A stretch of 64,000 bases of DNA from Curtobacterium flaccumfaciens (GCF_004361695.1 NZ_SNVW01000001.1:186001-250000), one strand, 5' to 3'; positions 21,729 through 30,745 are shown, counted from the first letter of the stretch. The notes: a model not told the origin generated them from the sequence alone. Numbers and translations: made by a program.

Positions 21729-21734
21729 AGGGTA
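21729..21734 (-). promoter_or_regulatory. -10 hexamer of the DUF3039 gene
   Basis: TACCCT on the minus strand, 6 bases before the ATG at 21722. Confidence 0.45.
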
Positions 21735-22435
21735 CGACGCCGTCAGGTCACGCGGCAGCCCCGGGCGTCCCGCCGCCGCCCGGTGCGCTCCGCTGCCGTG
21801 GGGGTCGCTGCCGGGGCGCCGCTGCCCTCGTGCCATTGCCGGTGCGCGAGCGGGCGGAACACCACGGTGCTCCGGCCGACGCACGCATCGGTTCCGCCCG
21901 CTCGCCGGATCTCTGCCCACCCTCGGGCCGGCCCCGAGACGAGCGGGCGATATGCCAGGCGGCTCGCGCGACCCACCCCGCGGTTCCGCCCGCTCGACGG
22001 CGCAGCCTCGGACCGCCGGCGCCGCCGTCGGGCCGACCCGAGACGAGCGGGCGATATGCCGGGCGGCCCGCGCGACCCACCTCGCGGTTCCGCCCGCTCG
22101 TGTTCGCTGCGGTCGCGATCGCCGGCCGCGTGCGCCCTGCCCAGCACCAGCGGGCGGGAGATCGGGGTCGCCCGCAGGGTCCACCACGCCTCTTCGCCCG
22201 TTCGCCTCCTGGCCCCGAGCGGCGCGGACGCGCGACCGTCCACGCCGGACGAACGGGCGAACGGGCGAAAGACCCGGGCACTCGGAGACCGCACCGCGGC
22301 ATTTCGCCCGCTCGGCCGCGGGCACACACGTACACGAACCCACGCACCCAAGCACCCAAGCACCCAAGCACCGCACCCACGCACGCCCACGCACGAGCCG
22401 CCCGAACACACACGCAGAGCGCCCCGCACGCAAGC

Positions 22436-22504
22436 GGCCCACGCACGCACGCAAAGCGGCCCACGCACGCACGCAAAGCGGCCCACGCACGCCCGCGCGC
22501 AAGC
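22436..22504. repeat. 22-bp tandem repeat
   Basis: Two perfect copies of a 22-base unit beginning GGCCCACGCACG (22436-22457, 22458-22479), then a third, longer and diverged copy (22480-22504). The unit itself holds a 4-base ACGC repeat, so slippage at two scales is likely. Confidence 0.8.
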
Positions 22505-22538
22505 GGCCCGCGCACGCACGCACCCGCACCCCGGACCC

Positions 22539-22558
22539 GCGTGGCGGCACCGCCACGC
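22539..22558. terminator. Hairpin after the ABC permease gene
   Basis: GCGTGGCG (22539-22546) pairs with CGCCACGC (22551-22558) around a 4-base loop, followed by a CGCGCCTCCAGGC motif. It lies past the stop of the minus-strand permease gene. Confidence 0.5.
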
Positions 22559-22599
22559 GCCTCCAGGCCGTCAGCAGGCGCGTCGGGACGCGACCCGCG

Positions 22600-24171
22600 T
22601 CAGTTGCGCTGCGCCGCCGCCAGCAGGTCCGGCCCGTGCCGGTCGAAGAGCCGACCGCCCACGACGACGCCCGCAGCCAGCACCACGACGCCCACCACGA
22701 CCCCGACGACGAGCGTCAGCACGGCCCACGGCGACGGCCCGTCGACGAACGCGAGCACGGCGAGCCAGGCAGCCGGCACGGAGCAGACGACGATTCCGAC
22801 GACCATCGTCGACTGCGCGACGGTCGCGACCACGCCCGCGGCCTGCGGCTGCTGGAACGGGTGGTCTCCCGGACGGACGGTCGGGTAGGGCAGCGCCACG
22901 GAGACGACGCTCGACAGGCCGAGGCCCGCCAGGAGCGCGCTCACGCTCACGCCGATGAGCACGGGGAACCCGGTCCAGTCGCCGAACAGCCAGGCGGAGG
23001 CCCAGGCTCCCGCGACGATCGCGGGGAGGCCCACGGCGAGGACGGGGACGAGCCGCCCGAGGCGGTCGCTCCAGCCGGGCGCACCCGAGGCGACGTGCAG
23101 CCAGACGGCGGTGTTGTCGTACGAGACGTCGTTGTGCGGCAGGAACCCGGCGATGAGGGCCATCAGCGGCAGGGGCACGAGCGCCGTCCAGTGCCACGGG
23201 ACGCCGGCGACCCCGAGCGGGATCACCACGACGGGCACGAACACGATGATGAGGTACGACATGCGGTAGCGCGGGTCGCGGCCCCAGTAGGTGAGGGCGC
23301 GCGCGGCGACGGCGGCGACGGGCGTCGACCCGAGCCGGGCGAACCAGCCGAGACCACGGTACCGGCGCGTCCGTGCGCGACCGTCGACGGTCTCGAGCGC
23401 GCGTCCGACGACGGCCCACCAGGCCCATCCGAGGAGTGCCACGACGACGAGTGCGACGAGGAGCTTGACGAGGCCCTCGCCGACCCGGCCGCTGGCGACG
23501 TCGGCGGGGACGGCCCACGCGGCGCCCCACGGGGTCCATCCGGCGACGTCGGCGATGCGCTGCATCTCACCCGAGGCGGGTGCGAGCCACTCGGCACGGA
23601 GCAGCAGGGACACGGTCGGGATCCCGAGCACCACGATCACGAGCGCGACGAGCCATCCCGCGTCGCGCGATCGGTGCGCGCCGATCAGGGTGGACCCGAC
23701 GACGCTGCCGACACGGATGAGCAGGGCGCACGTCGCGATGGCGAGCAGCCCGCCGATGACCCCGAGCACACCCGCTCCGGCACCGCGCATCCAGGTGACC
23801 GACTGTGCGACGGCGACGATGGCGACCGCCACCACGGGGACACCGATCAGCCCGGCGACGCCGAGTCCGACGGCGAGGTCGCGGCGGCCGATGCCGAAGA
23901 CCGTGAAGCGTCGCGGGTCGAACTGGTCGCTCCGGCCGACGACGAGGGGGACGATCGTGAACGCGAAGGCGATGAGGGTCCCCACGGGGACGACGACCGA
24001 GCGTGCGACCTCGGGCGAGGCGTCGCGCAGCGCGACGACCTCGGTCGCGACGAACACCGCGGCGACGAGGCCGGCGAGGCTGCCGAGCACGACGAGGACG
24101 GACCGGCGGGCGCTGCCGCGGACCTCCCCCGCGAGCAGGTCGGCCCTCAGCCGGAGAAGCTGTGCAACCAT
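22600..24171 (-). CDS. ABC exporter membrane subunit
   Basis: A 523-residue, highly hydrophobic protein with roughly twelve predicted membrane segments (for example LVVLGSLAGLVAAVFVATEV near the start). It contains the stretch VVGRSDQFDPRRFTVFGIGRRDL that I associate with actinobacterial ABC-2 type permeases. Its start overlaps the end of the ATPase gene by 25 bases, so the two are co-translated. The substrate is unknown; there is no nearby regulator or biosynthetic gene to suggest one. Confidence 0.85.
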   Translation of the reverse strand: MVAQLLRLRADLLAGEVRGSARRSVLVVLGSLAGLVAAVFVATEVVALRDASPEVARSVVVPVGTLIAFAFTIVPLVVGRSDQFDPRRFTVFGIGRRDLAVGLGVAGLIGVPVVAVAIVAVAQSVTWMRGAGAGVLGVIGGLLAIATCALLIRVGSVVGSTLIGAHRSRDAGWLVALVIVVLGIPTVSLLLRAEWLAPASGEMQRIADVAGWTPWGAAWAVPADVASGRVGEGLVKLLVALVVVALLGWAWWAVVGRALETVDGRARTRRYRGLGWFARLGSTPVAAVAARALTYWGRDPRYRMSYLIIVFVPVVVIPLGVAGVPWHWTALVPLPLMALIAGFLPHNDVSYDNTAVWLHVASGAPGWSDRLGRLVPVLAVGLPAIVAGAWASAWLFGDWTGFPVLIGVSVSALLAGLGLSSVVSVALPYPTVRPGDHPFQQPQAAGVVATVAQSTMVVGIVVCSVPAAWLAVLAFVDGPSPWAVLTLVVGVVVGVVVLAAGVVVGGRLFDRHGPDLLAAAQRN

Positions 24172-25553
24172 TCCATGCTCTCTGCCACGACGCGGCCGCC
24201 GGCGAGTTCGACGAACTTGTCCTCGAGGCTCTTGCGCCCGCGGACCTGCGCCATCGTGCCGGACGCCAGCACGCGACCGCCGACGATGATCGCGACGGAG
24301 TCGCAGGTACGCTGCACGAGCTCCATGGAGTGGCTGGAGAGCACCACCGTCCCACCGCCGCGCGTGTAGCGGCGGAGGATCTCGGTGATGGTCGCGGCAC
24401 TGACGGGGTCGACCGACTCGAACGGTTCGTCGAGCACGAGCACCCGGGGTGAGTGGATGAGCGTCGCCGCGAGGGCGATCTTCTTCGCCATGCCGACCGA
24501 GTAGTCGGCGACCTGACGGCCGAGGGCCTCGCCGAGACCGAACGCCTCGGCGAGGTCGGCGCTGCGCTTCCGTGCGGTCGCGCCGTCGAGACCGCGGAGC
24601 GTCGCCGAGTAGTAGAGGAGCTGTGCGCCGGTGAGGCGGTCGAACAGCCGGAGCCGGTCCGGCAGCACGCCGAGGTCGCGCTTCGCCGCCGTCGGGTCGG
24701 CCCAGACGTCGTGGTCGAGCACCGTCACGCTGCCGGCGTCCGGCCGGAGGAGCCCGGTGACGATCGACAGGGTCGTGGTCTTGCCGGCACCGTTCGGGCC
24801 GACGACGCCGAAGATCGACCCCTGGCGGATCTCGAGGTCCACCTCGTCGACGGCGAGGGTCTGGCCGTACCGCTTCACGAGGCCGCTCGCGCGCAGCACC
24901 ACCGGCTGCTGCGGCTGCTTGGCAGTGGTCGCGGGGCGCTTCGTGGACGCCGGGCGCTTCTTCGCCTTCGGGGCGGCGGTGTCCGCGGCGGTGTCCGCGG
25001 CGGACTCGCCGACGGTCCGGCTGCTGCTCGCGTCGTCCGCCGGGCTCACGTCGGGCACGTCCTGCGCGTCCGGGCCTGGAGGCACGGTGCCGGTCGTCCC
25101 CGCGGCCTGCGTCGGGCGCGTGGCGCGTCCCTTGCCGCTGCGGGGCTTCGCGGGTCGGCGACCGGAAACGGACGCCGCGGCCGCGGGCGCGGCGCGCCCT
25201 GCCGGCGTCGTCTCGACCTCGTCGGCCGGCGTCTCGGCACTCGCCGGGTCGTCGCTGCCCGTCGTGTCGTACCCGGCCGTCGTTTCCCCGGCCGTCGTGT
25301 CCCCGGCCGTCGTGTCGGCCTCGTCCGTCGCGTGGTCGGTGACCGTCGTGTCGTCGGTCATCGCGTCCTCAGCGGAGGCGTCCAGCGCATCCCCGTCCCC
25401 CATGTCGTCATCAGCGGCTTCCCGCGCCGCGGTGGCGTCATCCTCGGTCAGCCAGGCAGCGTCGGACGTGGCGTACACGTCGTCGTCGTCTGCTCCGGCT
25501 GCCACGGCCCCACCGTACCAACGCTGCGCGGACGTCGGGGAACGGGCGGTCAC
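24147..25553 (-). CDS. ABC exporter ATPase with long acidic N-terminal extension
   Basis: The C-terminal 240 residues are a complete ABC ATPase: Walker A GPNGAGKTTT, Walker B VLVLDEPFESVDP and switch His in SSHSMELV. The signature reads YSVGMAKK in place of LSGGQ, as in several ABC-2 exporter families. Ahead of it lie about 220 residues that look disordered: first Asp/Thr/Ala-rich and acidic, then a Lys/Arg/Pro/Ala-rich stretch up to the ATPase. The GTG at 25553 is the longest start; inner starts such as the ATG at about 25403 are possible. The CCTGGAGGCACGG motif (25074-25087) lies inside this extension. The permease follows with overlap. Confidence 0.85.
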   Translation of the reverse strand: MTARSPTSAQRWYGGAVAAGADDDDVYATSDAAWLTEDDATAAREAADDDMGDGDALDASAEDAMTDDTTVTDHATDEADTTAGDTTAGETTAGYDTTGSDDPASAETPADEVETTPAGRAAPAAAASVSGRRPAKPRSGKGRATRPTQAAGTTGTVPPGPDAQDVPDVSPADDASSSRTVGESAADTAADTAAPKAKKRPASTKRPATTAKQPQQPVVLRASGLVKRYGQTLAVDEVDLEIRQGSIFGVVGPNGAGKTTTLSIVTGLLRPDAGSVTVLDHDVWADPTAAKRDLGVLPDRLRLFDRLTGAQLLYYSATLRGLDGATARKRSADLAEAFGLGEALGRQVADYSVGMAKKIALAATLIHSPRVLVLDEPFESVDPVSAATITEILRRYTRGGGTVVLSSHSMELVQRTCDSVAIIVGGRVLASGTMAQVRGRKSLEDKFVELAGGRVVAESMEWLHSFSG

Positions 25554-25802
25554 AGTGTCACGAATTGAGCACGAAGCGCTCGGAGACGTACCCCGGTGGA
25601 GGGACGTTCCGTATCATTCACCGAGACACGACGGAGTGTTCACCACTTGGAAACCTGCCGCGGCCGGTGTTCTCGTGCGCATCCCACCCTGCGAATGGAC
25701 GCAGGGTCGGCGGGCTCACGGGCAACTCGGACCTTCCGCGGGCAGACTCGACGAGGCCCGCCCGTGCCCAGGGCGCGCGGGCGGACACCGGAAGGGACCA
25801 CC

Positions 25803-26498
25803 ATGACCACGCAGATCGTGATCCTCGCAGCGGGGATGGGCAGCCGCCTCGGGCGCAGCCTGCCGAAGCCGCTGACAGAACTCAGCGACGGCCGCACCAT
25901 CATGCAGCAGCAGTTCGACAACATCCGCGCGGCCTTCGGGTCGAGCGCGCGTGTGACGATCGTCGTCGGCTACAAGTCGGAGTACATCGTCGAGGCGTTC
26001 CCCGAGGCGAACTTCGTCTACAACGAGTCCTACGACTCGACGAACACCTCGAAGAGCCTCCTCCGTGCGCTCAAGGCCACGGGCAAGGGCGGCGTCCTCT
26101 GGATGAACGGCGACGTGGTCTTCGACCCGCGTGCGCTCGTCCGGGCCGCCGACATGATCGACGAGGACCGCTCGTTCGTCAGCGTCAACACCGAGAAGGT
26201 GTCCGACGAAGAGGTCAAGTACACGGTCGACGCCGAGGGCTTCATCCACAAGCTGTCGAAGCAGGTCGTCGGCGGTCTGGGCGAGGCCGTGGGCATCAAC
26301 TACGTCTCCGCGCAGGACAAGCAGGCGCTCATCCGCCAGCTCGGCCGCGTCGACGACCAGGAGTACTTCGAGGGCGGCATCGAGGCAGCCATCGGCGAGG
26401 ACGGGCTACGCTGGACGCCGGTCGACATCTCCGACCTGTACGCCGTCGAGATCGACTTCGCCGAGGACCTCGAGCGCGCGAACAACCTGTTCGCCTGA
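25803..26498 (+). CDS. Sugar/polyol-phosphate nucleotidyltransferase (LicC/IPCT-like)
   Basis: A 231-residue NTP transferase. The nucleotide-binding motif VILAAGMGSRLGRSLPKPL is at the N-terminus; the metal-binding Asp is in WMNGDVVFD. Family relatives include LicC (CDP-choline) and inositol-phosphate cytidylyltransferase. AAGGGA precedes the ATG. It heads a plus-strand unit with a polysaccharide-type ABC exporter, and a CDP-alcohol phosphotransferase lies nearby on the other strand. That makes a CDP-activated product likely (inference). The 249 bases upstream hold the promoter region, with a TATCAT near 25612 as one possible -10. Confidence 0.87.
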   Translation: MTTQIVILAAGMGSRLGRSLPKPLTELSDGRTIMQQQFDNIRAAFGSSARVTIVVGYKSEYIVEAFPEANFVYNESYDSTNTSKSLLRALKATGKGGVLWMNGDVVFDPRALVRAADMIDEDRSFVSVNTEKVSDEEVKYTVDAEGFIHKLSKQVVGGLGEAVGINYVSAQDKQALIRQLGRVDDQEYFEGGIEAAIGEDGLRWTPVDISDLYAVEIDFAEDLERANNLFA

Positions 26499-26542
26499 AC
26501 CGCCGTCAGGACCCCCTCGGCGGTTCCGCCCGAAGGGATACC

Positions 26543-27367
26543 GTGACCACAGCGAGCGCGCCGACCGTGCCCGCGGCTGCCGCACCTGCGGCGACCCGGA
26601 GCGCCGGTCGGCGCTATCGTCATGCCCTCTGGCTGCTGACCGTCCGTGACCTCCGGGTCCGCTACTCGACGTCGGCGCTCGGGTACTTCTGGTCGATCCT
26701 CGACCCGCTCGTCATGTCGGGGATCTACTGGTTCGTCTTCACCCAGGTGTTCCACCGCGGCAAGGTCGGCGAAGAGCCGTACATCGTGTTCCTGTTGTCC
26801 GCGCTCCTGCCGTGGATGTGGTTCACCGGCGCCGTCTCGGACTCGACCCGCGCGTTCATCAAGGAGACCAAGCTCATCCGGTCGACGACGATCCCGCGGA
26901 GCATCTGGGTCGCACGGGTGAACGCGTCCAAGGGCATCGAGTTCCTGCTCAGCCTGCCGGTGCTCGCCGTCTTCGCCGTCGCGACCGGCGCCCACGTGCA
27001 CTGGGAACTCGCGCTGTACCCGCTGGCGATCGTGCTGCAGTGTGCGCTCGTCTACGGCCTCGGGCTGATCGTCGCCCCGCTCGTCGTCTTCTTCCGTGAC
27101 CTCGAACGCGCGGTGAAGCTCGTGCTCCGCTTCCTGTTCTACGCCTCGCCGATCATCTACAGCACGCAGGCGCTGCCCGATCGGCTGCACGACCTCGCGG
27201 CGTTCAACCCCCTGAGCGGCATCTTCGGCATCTACCGGTCGGCGTTCTTCCCCTCGCAGCTGGACTGGTTCGAGGTGGCGGTGTCGGTCGTCGTCACCGT
27301 CGTCGTCGTCGTGATCGGCCTGGTCGTGTTCCGCCGCAGCGAGCACCGGGTCCTCAAGGAGCTGTGA
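26543..27367 (+). CDS. Polysaccharide/teichoic acid ABC exporter permease (Wzm/TagG-like)
   Basis: A 274-residue ABC-2 permease with six hydrophobic segments. The early motif LLTVRDLRVRYSTSALGYFWSILDPL is typical of Wzm/TagG proteins, which move lipid-linked glycopolymers outward across the membrane. The GTG at 26543 follows AAGGGA; the upstream open frame is not real. Its stop overlaps the ATPase start (TGATG). A weak 7-bp hairpin (26498-26525) lies between it and the nucleotidyltransferase gene. Confidence 0.92.
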   Translation: MTTASAPTVPAAAAPAATRSAGRRYRHALWLLTVRDLRVRYSTSALGYFWSILDPLVMSGIYWFVFTQVFHRGKVGEEPYIVFLLSALLPWMWFTGAVSDSTRAFIKETKLIRSTTIPRSIWVARVNASKGIEFLLSLPVLAVFAVATGAHVHWELALYPLAIVLQCALVYGLGLIVAPLVVFFRDLERAVKLVLRFLFYASPIIYSTQALPDRLHDLAAFNPLSGIFGIYRSAFFPSQLDWFEVAVSVVVTVVVVVIGLVVFRRSEHRVLKEL

Positions 27368-28137
27368 TGACCGCCACCGAACAGACCGGCCGGACCGCGA
27401 CCGTCGCCCCCGTGATCTCGGTGCGCGACGCCGGCATCCGGTTCAAGCGGAACCGTCGTGCGAGCCGCAGCTTCAAGGACCTCTTCGCGGGCAGTAACCG
27501 CCGGAAGCGTGCCGACGAGTTCTGGGCGCTCCGGCACGTGTCCTTCGACGTCCGCCCGGGCGAGGCGATCGGCGTGGTCGGCCGCAACGGTCAGGGCAAG
27601 TCGACGCTGCTCAAGCTCGTCGCGCAGGTGATGCTTCCGGACGAGGGCCGGGTGCACGTGGGCGCCGGGGTCGCGCCGCTCATCGAGATCACCGGTGGCT
27701 TCGTCGGGGACCTGTCGGTGCGGGACAACGTGTACCTCACCGCCGGGCTGCACGGCATGTCGCGCGCGGAGATCCGGGACGCCTTCGACGAGATCATCGC
27801 GTTCGCCGAGATCGGCGACTTCGTGGACACGCCCTACAAGCACCTGTCGAGCGGCATGAAGGTGCGCATCGCGTTCGCCGTCATCTCGCGGCTCGACGAA
27901 CCCGTGATCCTGGTGGACGAGGTCCTCGCGGTGGGCGACAAGGCGTTCCGCGAGAAGTGCTACAAGCGCATCGAGGAACTCCTCGCCGGCGGCCGGACGC
28001 TGTTCTTCGTCTCGCACAGCGACAAGGACCTCCGCCGCTTCTGCGAGCGGGGGCTCTACCTCGACAAGGGGCAGCTGCAGCTCGACGGGCCGATCGAGGA
28101 AGCCCTGGCGCGGTACTCGGCCGACTACGGCGTCTGA
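27367..28137 (+). CDS. Polysaccharide/teichoic acid ABC exporter ATPase (Wzt/TagH-like)
   Basis: A 256-residue ATPase that powers the preceding permease. It has Walker A GRNGQGKST, signature LSSGMKVR, Walker B VILVDEVLAVGD and the typical Wzt/TagH insertion around DEFWALRHVSFDV. It lacks the extra C-terminal carbohydrate-binding domain of some Wzt proteins, so chain-end recognition must lie elsewhere or be absent. The ATG at 27367 overlaps the permease stop by one base; a GTG three bases earlier is an alternative. Confidence 0.93.
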   Translation: MTATEQTGRTATVAPVISVRDAGIRFKRNRRASRSFKDLFAGSNRRKRADEFWALRHVSFDVRPGEAIGVVGRNGQGKSTLLKLVAQVMLPDEGRVHVGAGVAPLIEITGGFVGDLSVRDNVYLTAGLHGMSRAEIRDAFDEIIAFAEIGDFVDTPYKHLSSGMKVRIAFAVISRLDEPVILVDEVLAVGDKAFREKCYKRIEELLAGGRTLFFVSHSDKDLRRFCERGLYLDKGQLQLDGPIEEALARYSADYGV

Positions 28138-28233
28138 CGAGCCCACTCCCCCACAACCGGGCCTCCTGCAGCCACCCTCCACAGCCGTCGGCGCCGCGTG
28201 CCGGACCAGGGCCCGGACGTCGGACCCTCCCCC

Positions 28234-28239
28234 TACGGT
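28234..28239 (+). promoter_or_regulatory. -10 hexamer of the small hypothetical gene
   Basis: TACGGT, 6 bases before the ATG at 28246. Confidence 0.4.
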
Positions 28240-28245
28240 GACGGC

Positions 28246-28548
28246 ATGCACCACCCGACACCGGCCTACGCAGTCCCGTTCACGATCGACCGTTCCCTCG
28301 CCCCACGCCGCTACGACCTGGTGAACATCGGCGACGAACCCGTCGACGGTCTCACCCTCACCCACCTCGGCAACGGCTACTGCCCGCCGCTCGCCGTCCG
28401 TCGACTCGAGCCCGGTCGCGGGCTCTCGATCGCGGTGTTCGGCGCCGACCCGGCGGACACCGGCGTCGTCGTCGTCCGTTGGCGTCGACCGGACCGCTCG
28501 GAGTACCTGTGGCGGATGTCGCTCGTGGGTGACGGCCGTGCGGCGTAG
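28246..28548 (+). CDS. Small hypothetical protein
   Basis: A 100-residue protein I do not recognise. It has no membrane segment or signal peptide. It alternates short hydrophobic runs and turns (RRYDLVNIGDEPVDG, RGLSIAVFGAD, GVVVVRW), which suggests a small beta-sandwich. It ends 13 bases from the convergent TagF-like gene. A TACGGT hexamer 6 bases before the ATG argues that it is a real, separately expressed gene. A link to the flanking glycopolymer locus is possible but unproven. Confidence 0.6.
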   Translation: MHHPTPAYAVPFTIDRSLAPRRYDLVNIGDEPVDGLTLTHLGNGYCPPLAVRRLEPGRGLSIAVFGADPADTGVVVVRWRRPDRSEYLWRMSLVGDGRAA

Positions 28549-28561
28549 GGCGGTGCGGGGC

Positions 28562-29794
28562 TCAGGCCTCCCCGCGTGCCGTGGCGACCTCGTCCCATCG
28601 ACGGAGCAGCAGTTCGACGGCGTCGTGGAAGCGTGCGGTCGCGGCACCGGGCGTGGTGTCGCCGAAGTACCGGCGCACCCAGTGCTGCAGCTTCGCGAGC
28701 TCCGCGGCGTCGTTCGCGGCAGCGTCGACCCGGGCGACCACGTCGGACGCGTCGGACGCCCGCAGCCAGTTCGCGTCGCCGAGGTACCCGCGCTCGTCGA
28801 CGTCCGCCTCGCGGGCGACGGGCCGCGTCACGACGAGCGGCTTGCCCACCGCCAGCCGGTCGTAGATCATCGCGCTGATGTCCGTGATGGCGACGTCCGC
28901 GTCGGCGAGCTGCCACCCGAGTTCGGGCCCGTCGTCGTACACGTGGTGCGCACTCGGGTCGGCGGCGTTCGCCCGGGCGATGGCGGCGACGATGCGCTCG
29001 TGCGCGGCCTTGTACGCCGCGTCGCGGACACCGCTGCGGGGGTGCGGCCGGTACACGAGCCGGTGCTGCGGCGACGCGAGCACGCGGTCGGCGATCGTCG
29101 TGCCGTGGCTCGCGATCGAGCCGTAGGCAGCGGCCGGACGGTCCCCCTCCCACGTCGGCGCGTAGAGCACCACGGTGCGGTCGTCGGACGGGTAGGGCAC
29201 GGCGCCGGCGAAGTGGTCCGCCTGGGGGCGACCGATGGCGAGTGCCCGCGTGTCCAGGTCGTAGTCCCACAGCGCGTCGGCGAGCCGGTCACGAGCGGCG
29301 TCACCGGCGATCAGGGCGTAGTCGTACGCCTTGAACTGGTTCGTCGTCATGTACATCTTGTCGCTCTCGCCGTGGTTGACGAAGACGTGCCACATGCGCC
29401 CGTACCGCATCATCTGGAAGTTGCGGGCGTTCTGGTTGACGTACAGCACCACCTTCGGCGCCTGTTCGTCGACGAACCGCTCGAGGTCCACGACCTGGCG
29501 CGCGTAGACCGCGGGCACCGGGGACTCCTCGAGCAGCTTCAGCATCGTGCCGGGGCTCCGCGAGACGATCGCCACCGGGTGCGTCGCGGCGAGTTCGGCG
29601 AGCGGTGCGTACCACTGCCGGACCTGGTACATGTTCACCGGGCCGTCGGCGAAGTACACCGCGATCTCGATCGTGCCCGGCGCGGGGACCGGCGCGGACG
29701 GCAGCTTCCGCGCGAGGTCCCGGCGGCTGCGGCGCGACCGGAACAGGCGTTCGGCGAGCCGGACGGCGGTGCGCGCGTCGCTGATGATCGGCAT
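28562..29794 (-). CDS. CDP-glycerol glycerophosphotransferase-like protein (TagF family)
   Basis: A 410-residue protein of the CDP-glycerol:poly(glycerophosphate) transferase family, which polymerises or primes polyol-phosphate chains at the inner face of the membrane. Visible family motifs are VFVNHGESDK, LYAPTWEGDRP, RPHPRSG and ADVAITDISAMIYDRL in the GT-B C-terminal half. It is shorter than full TagF polymerases, closer to primases or single-domain members. Last gene of a four-gene minus-strand unit; 42 bases separate it from the glycosyltransferase upstream. Confidence 0.87.
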   Translation of the reverse strand: MPIISDARTAVRLAERLFRSRRSRRDLARKLPSAPVPAPGTIEIAVYFADGPVNMYQVRQWYAPLAELAATHPVAIVSRSPGTMLKLLEESPVPAVYARQVVDLERFVDEQAPKVVLYVNQNARNFQMMRYGRMWHVFVNHGESDKMYMTTNQFKAYDYALIAGDAARDRLADALWDYDLDTRALAIGRPQADHFAGAVPYPSDDRTVVLYAPTWEGDRPAAAYGSIASHGTTIADRVLASPQHRLVYRPHPRSGVRDAAYKAAHERIVAAIARANAADPSAHHVYDDGPELGWQLADADVAITDISAMIYDRLAVGKPLVVTRPVAREADVDERGYLGDANWLRASDASDVVARVDAAANDAAELAKLQHWVRRYFGDTTPGAATARFHDAVELLLRRWDEVATARGEA

Positions 29795-29836
29795 GGTCCT
29801 GCTTCCGGTGTCGGCGGTCGGTGGGTGGTGGTCGGG

Positions 29837-30745
29837 TCAGATGACGGGCGGGCGACCGGCGAGCGTCATCCGGCCGATGGTGAGCCAGCCCATGACGTGC
29901 ACGGGCCCGCAGTCGGTGGTCCAGCCCTCGCGGACGCCGCCGAACCACGTGGCCAGACGCCTCGGGTGCCGCCACCAGCGTGCCACCTGGATCGCCGCCC
30001 ACGAACCGACGTACAGCGGGCGCAGGACGGCGGGCAGGTTGCGCCGTGCGAGCCAGACGCGGTTGCGGGCGTTCAGGCGGTAGTACTCCCGGTGGCGGGC
30101 GGGGTCGATGGCGGGGTGGTTCGCGACGAGGTCCCCGGCGTACCAGGTGCGGCGGCCGGCGTCCCAGACCCGCCACGCGAGCTCGATGCCCTCGTGCGCG
30201 TAGAAGTACTCGGCTCCCCAGCCGCCGGTCGCTCGGTAGACGTCCATCGGCAGGACGACCGCGCCCTCCCAGACGGAGAACACCGACGACGAGTGGTCGG
30301 CGTCGCCCTTCCGGATGCGCGGGATCCATCGGGTCGGGTTCGCCACCCCGGTGGGGTCGACGACGCGCGGCTGGACCAGTCCGAGCGACGGGTCGCGTTC
30401 GAACAGGCCGATCGCGTCGCGCAGGAAGGTCTCCGACGGCACCGAGGCGTCGTCGTCGAGGAAGAACACGTAGTCGCCGTCGACGACCTCGGCGCCGGCG
30501 TTGCGTCCCGCGGGGATCCCGACGTTCTCGGGCAGTGCGAGCGCGCGGACGCCGTCCGGCAGCCCGGTCGGCTCCCAGCCGTTGCCGACGCACACCACGT
30601 CGAGTTCGACGTCCTGCTGGGCGAGGACGCTCTCCAGCCCGCGGCGCAGGTCGTCCGGCCGGGTGCCCTGTGACAGGCTCACGACGGCCACCCGGGGTCG
30701 TTCGCGGTGCGGGATCGCGTGCCGTCGGACCGTTCCGGCACTCAT
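29837..30745 (-). CDS. GT2 family glycosyltransferase
   Basis: A 302-residue GT-A fold enzyme. VAVVSLSQGTRPDDLRRGLESVL is the nucleotide-sugar half, with the metal-binding DDD in FLDDDASVP, and a late motif WGAEYFYAHEGIELAWRVWD resembles the ED..L/W acceptor region of GT2. The C-terminal 80 residues are basic and aromatic and may touch the membrane. The ATG at 30745 overlaps the stop of the CDP-alcohol phosphotransferase (ATGA), which couples the two. It probably adds sugars to a glycopolymer; donor and acceptor are unknown. Confidence 0.88.
   Translation of the reverse strand: MSAGTVRRHAIPHRERPRVAVVSLSQGTRPDDLRRGLESVLAQQDVELDVVCVGNGWEPTGLPDGVRALALPENVGIPAGRNAGAEVVDGDYVFFLDDDASVPSETFLRDAIGLFERDPSLGLVQPRVVDPTGVANPTRWIPRIRKGDADHSSSVFSVWEGAVVLPMDVYRATGGWGAEYFYAHEGIELAWRVWDAGRRTWYAGDLVANHPAIDPARHREYYRLNARNRVWLARRNLPAVLRPLYVGSWAAIQVARWWRHPRRLATWFGGVREGWTTDCGPVHVMGWLTIGRMTLAGRPPVI

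Larger units (their letters stand above)
21723..22599. repeat. Gene-free island of nested inverted and tandem repeats
   Basis: No credible gene lies here. There are three hairpin-like units with arms CGAGCGGGCG/CGCCCGCTCG: at 21847-21904 (14-base perfect arms that include GGAAC/GTTCC), at 21940-21996 and at 22044-22100. The last two lie in 63-base direct repeats (21934-21996 and 22038-22100) that differ at three positions. A variant with CGCCCGTTCG/CGAACGGGCG spans 22195-22259. CGCCCGCTCG occurs again near 22305. An 8-base repeat follows (about 22345-22371), then a 22-base tandem repeat (22436-22504). The first 120 bases hold only the DUF3039 promoter. Confidence 0.8.

Noticed and set aside
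22436..22504. CRISPR-like array
   Set aside because: The repeats are directly adjacent with no spacers and no cas genes are present.
21723..22556. A protein of up to 365 residues reading from the repeat island into DUF3039
   Set aside because: The added part is repeat-encoded Arg/Pro/Ala sequence with no ribosome site, and DUF3039 has its own start with a well-placed -10.
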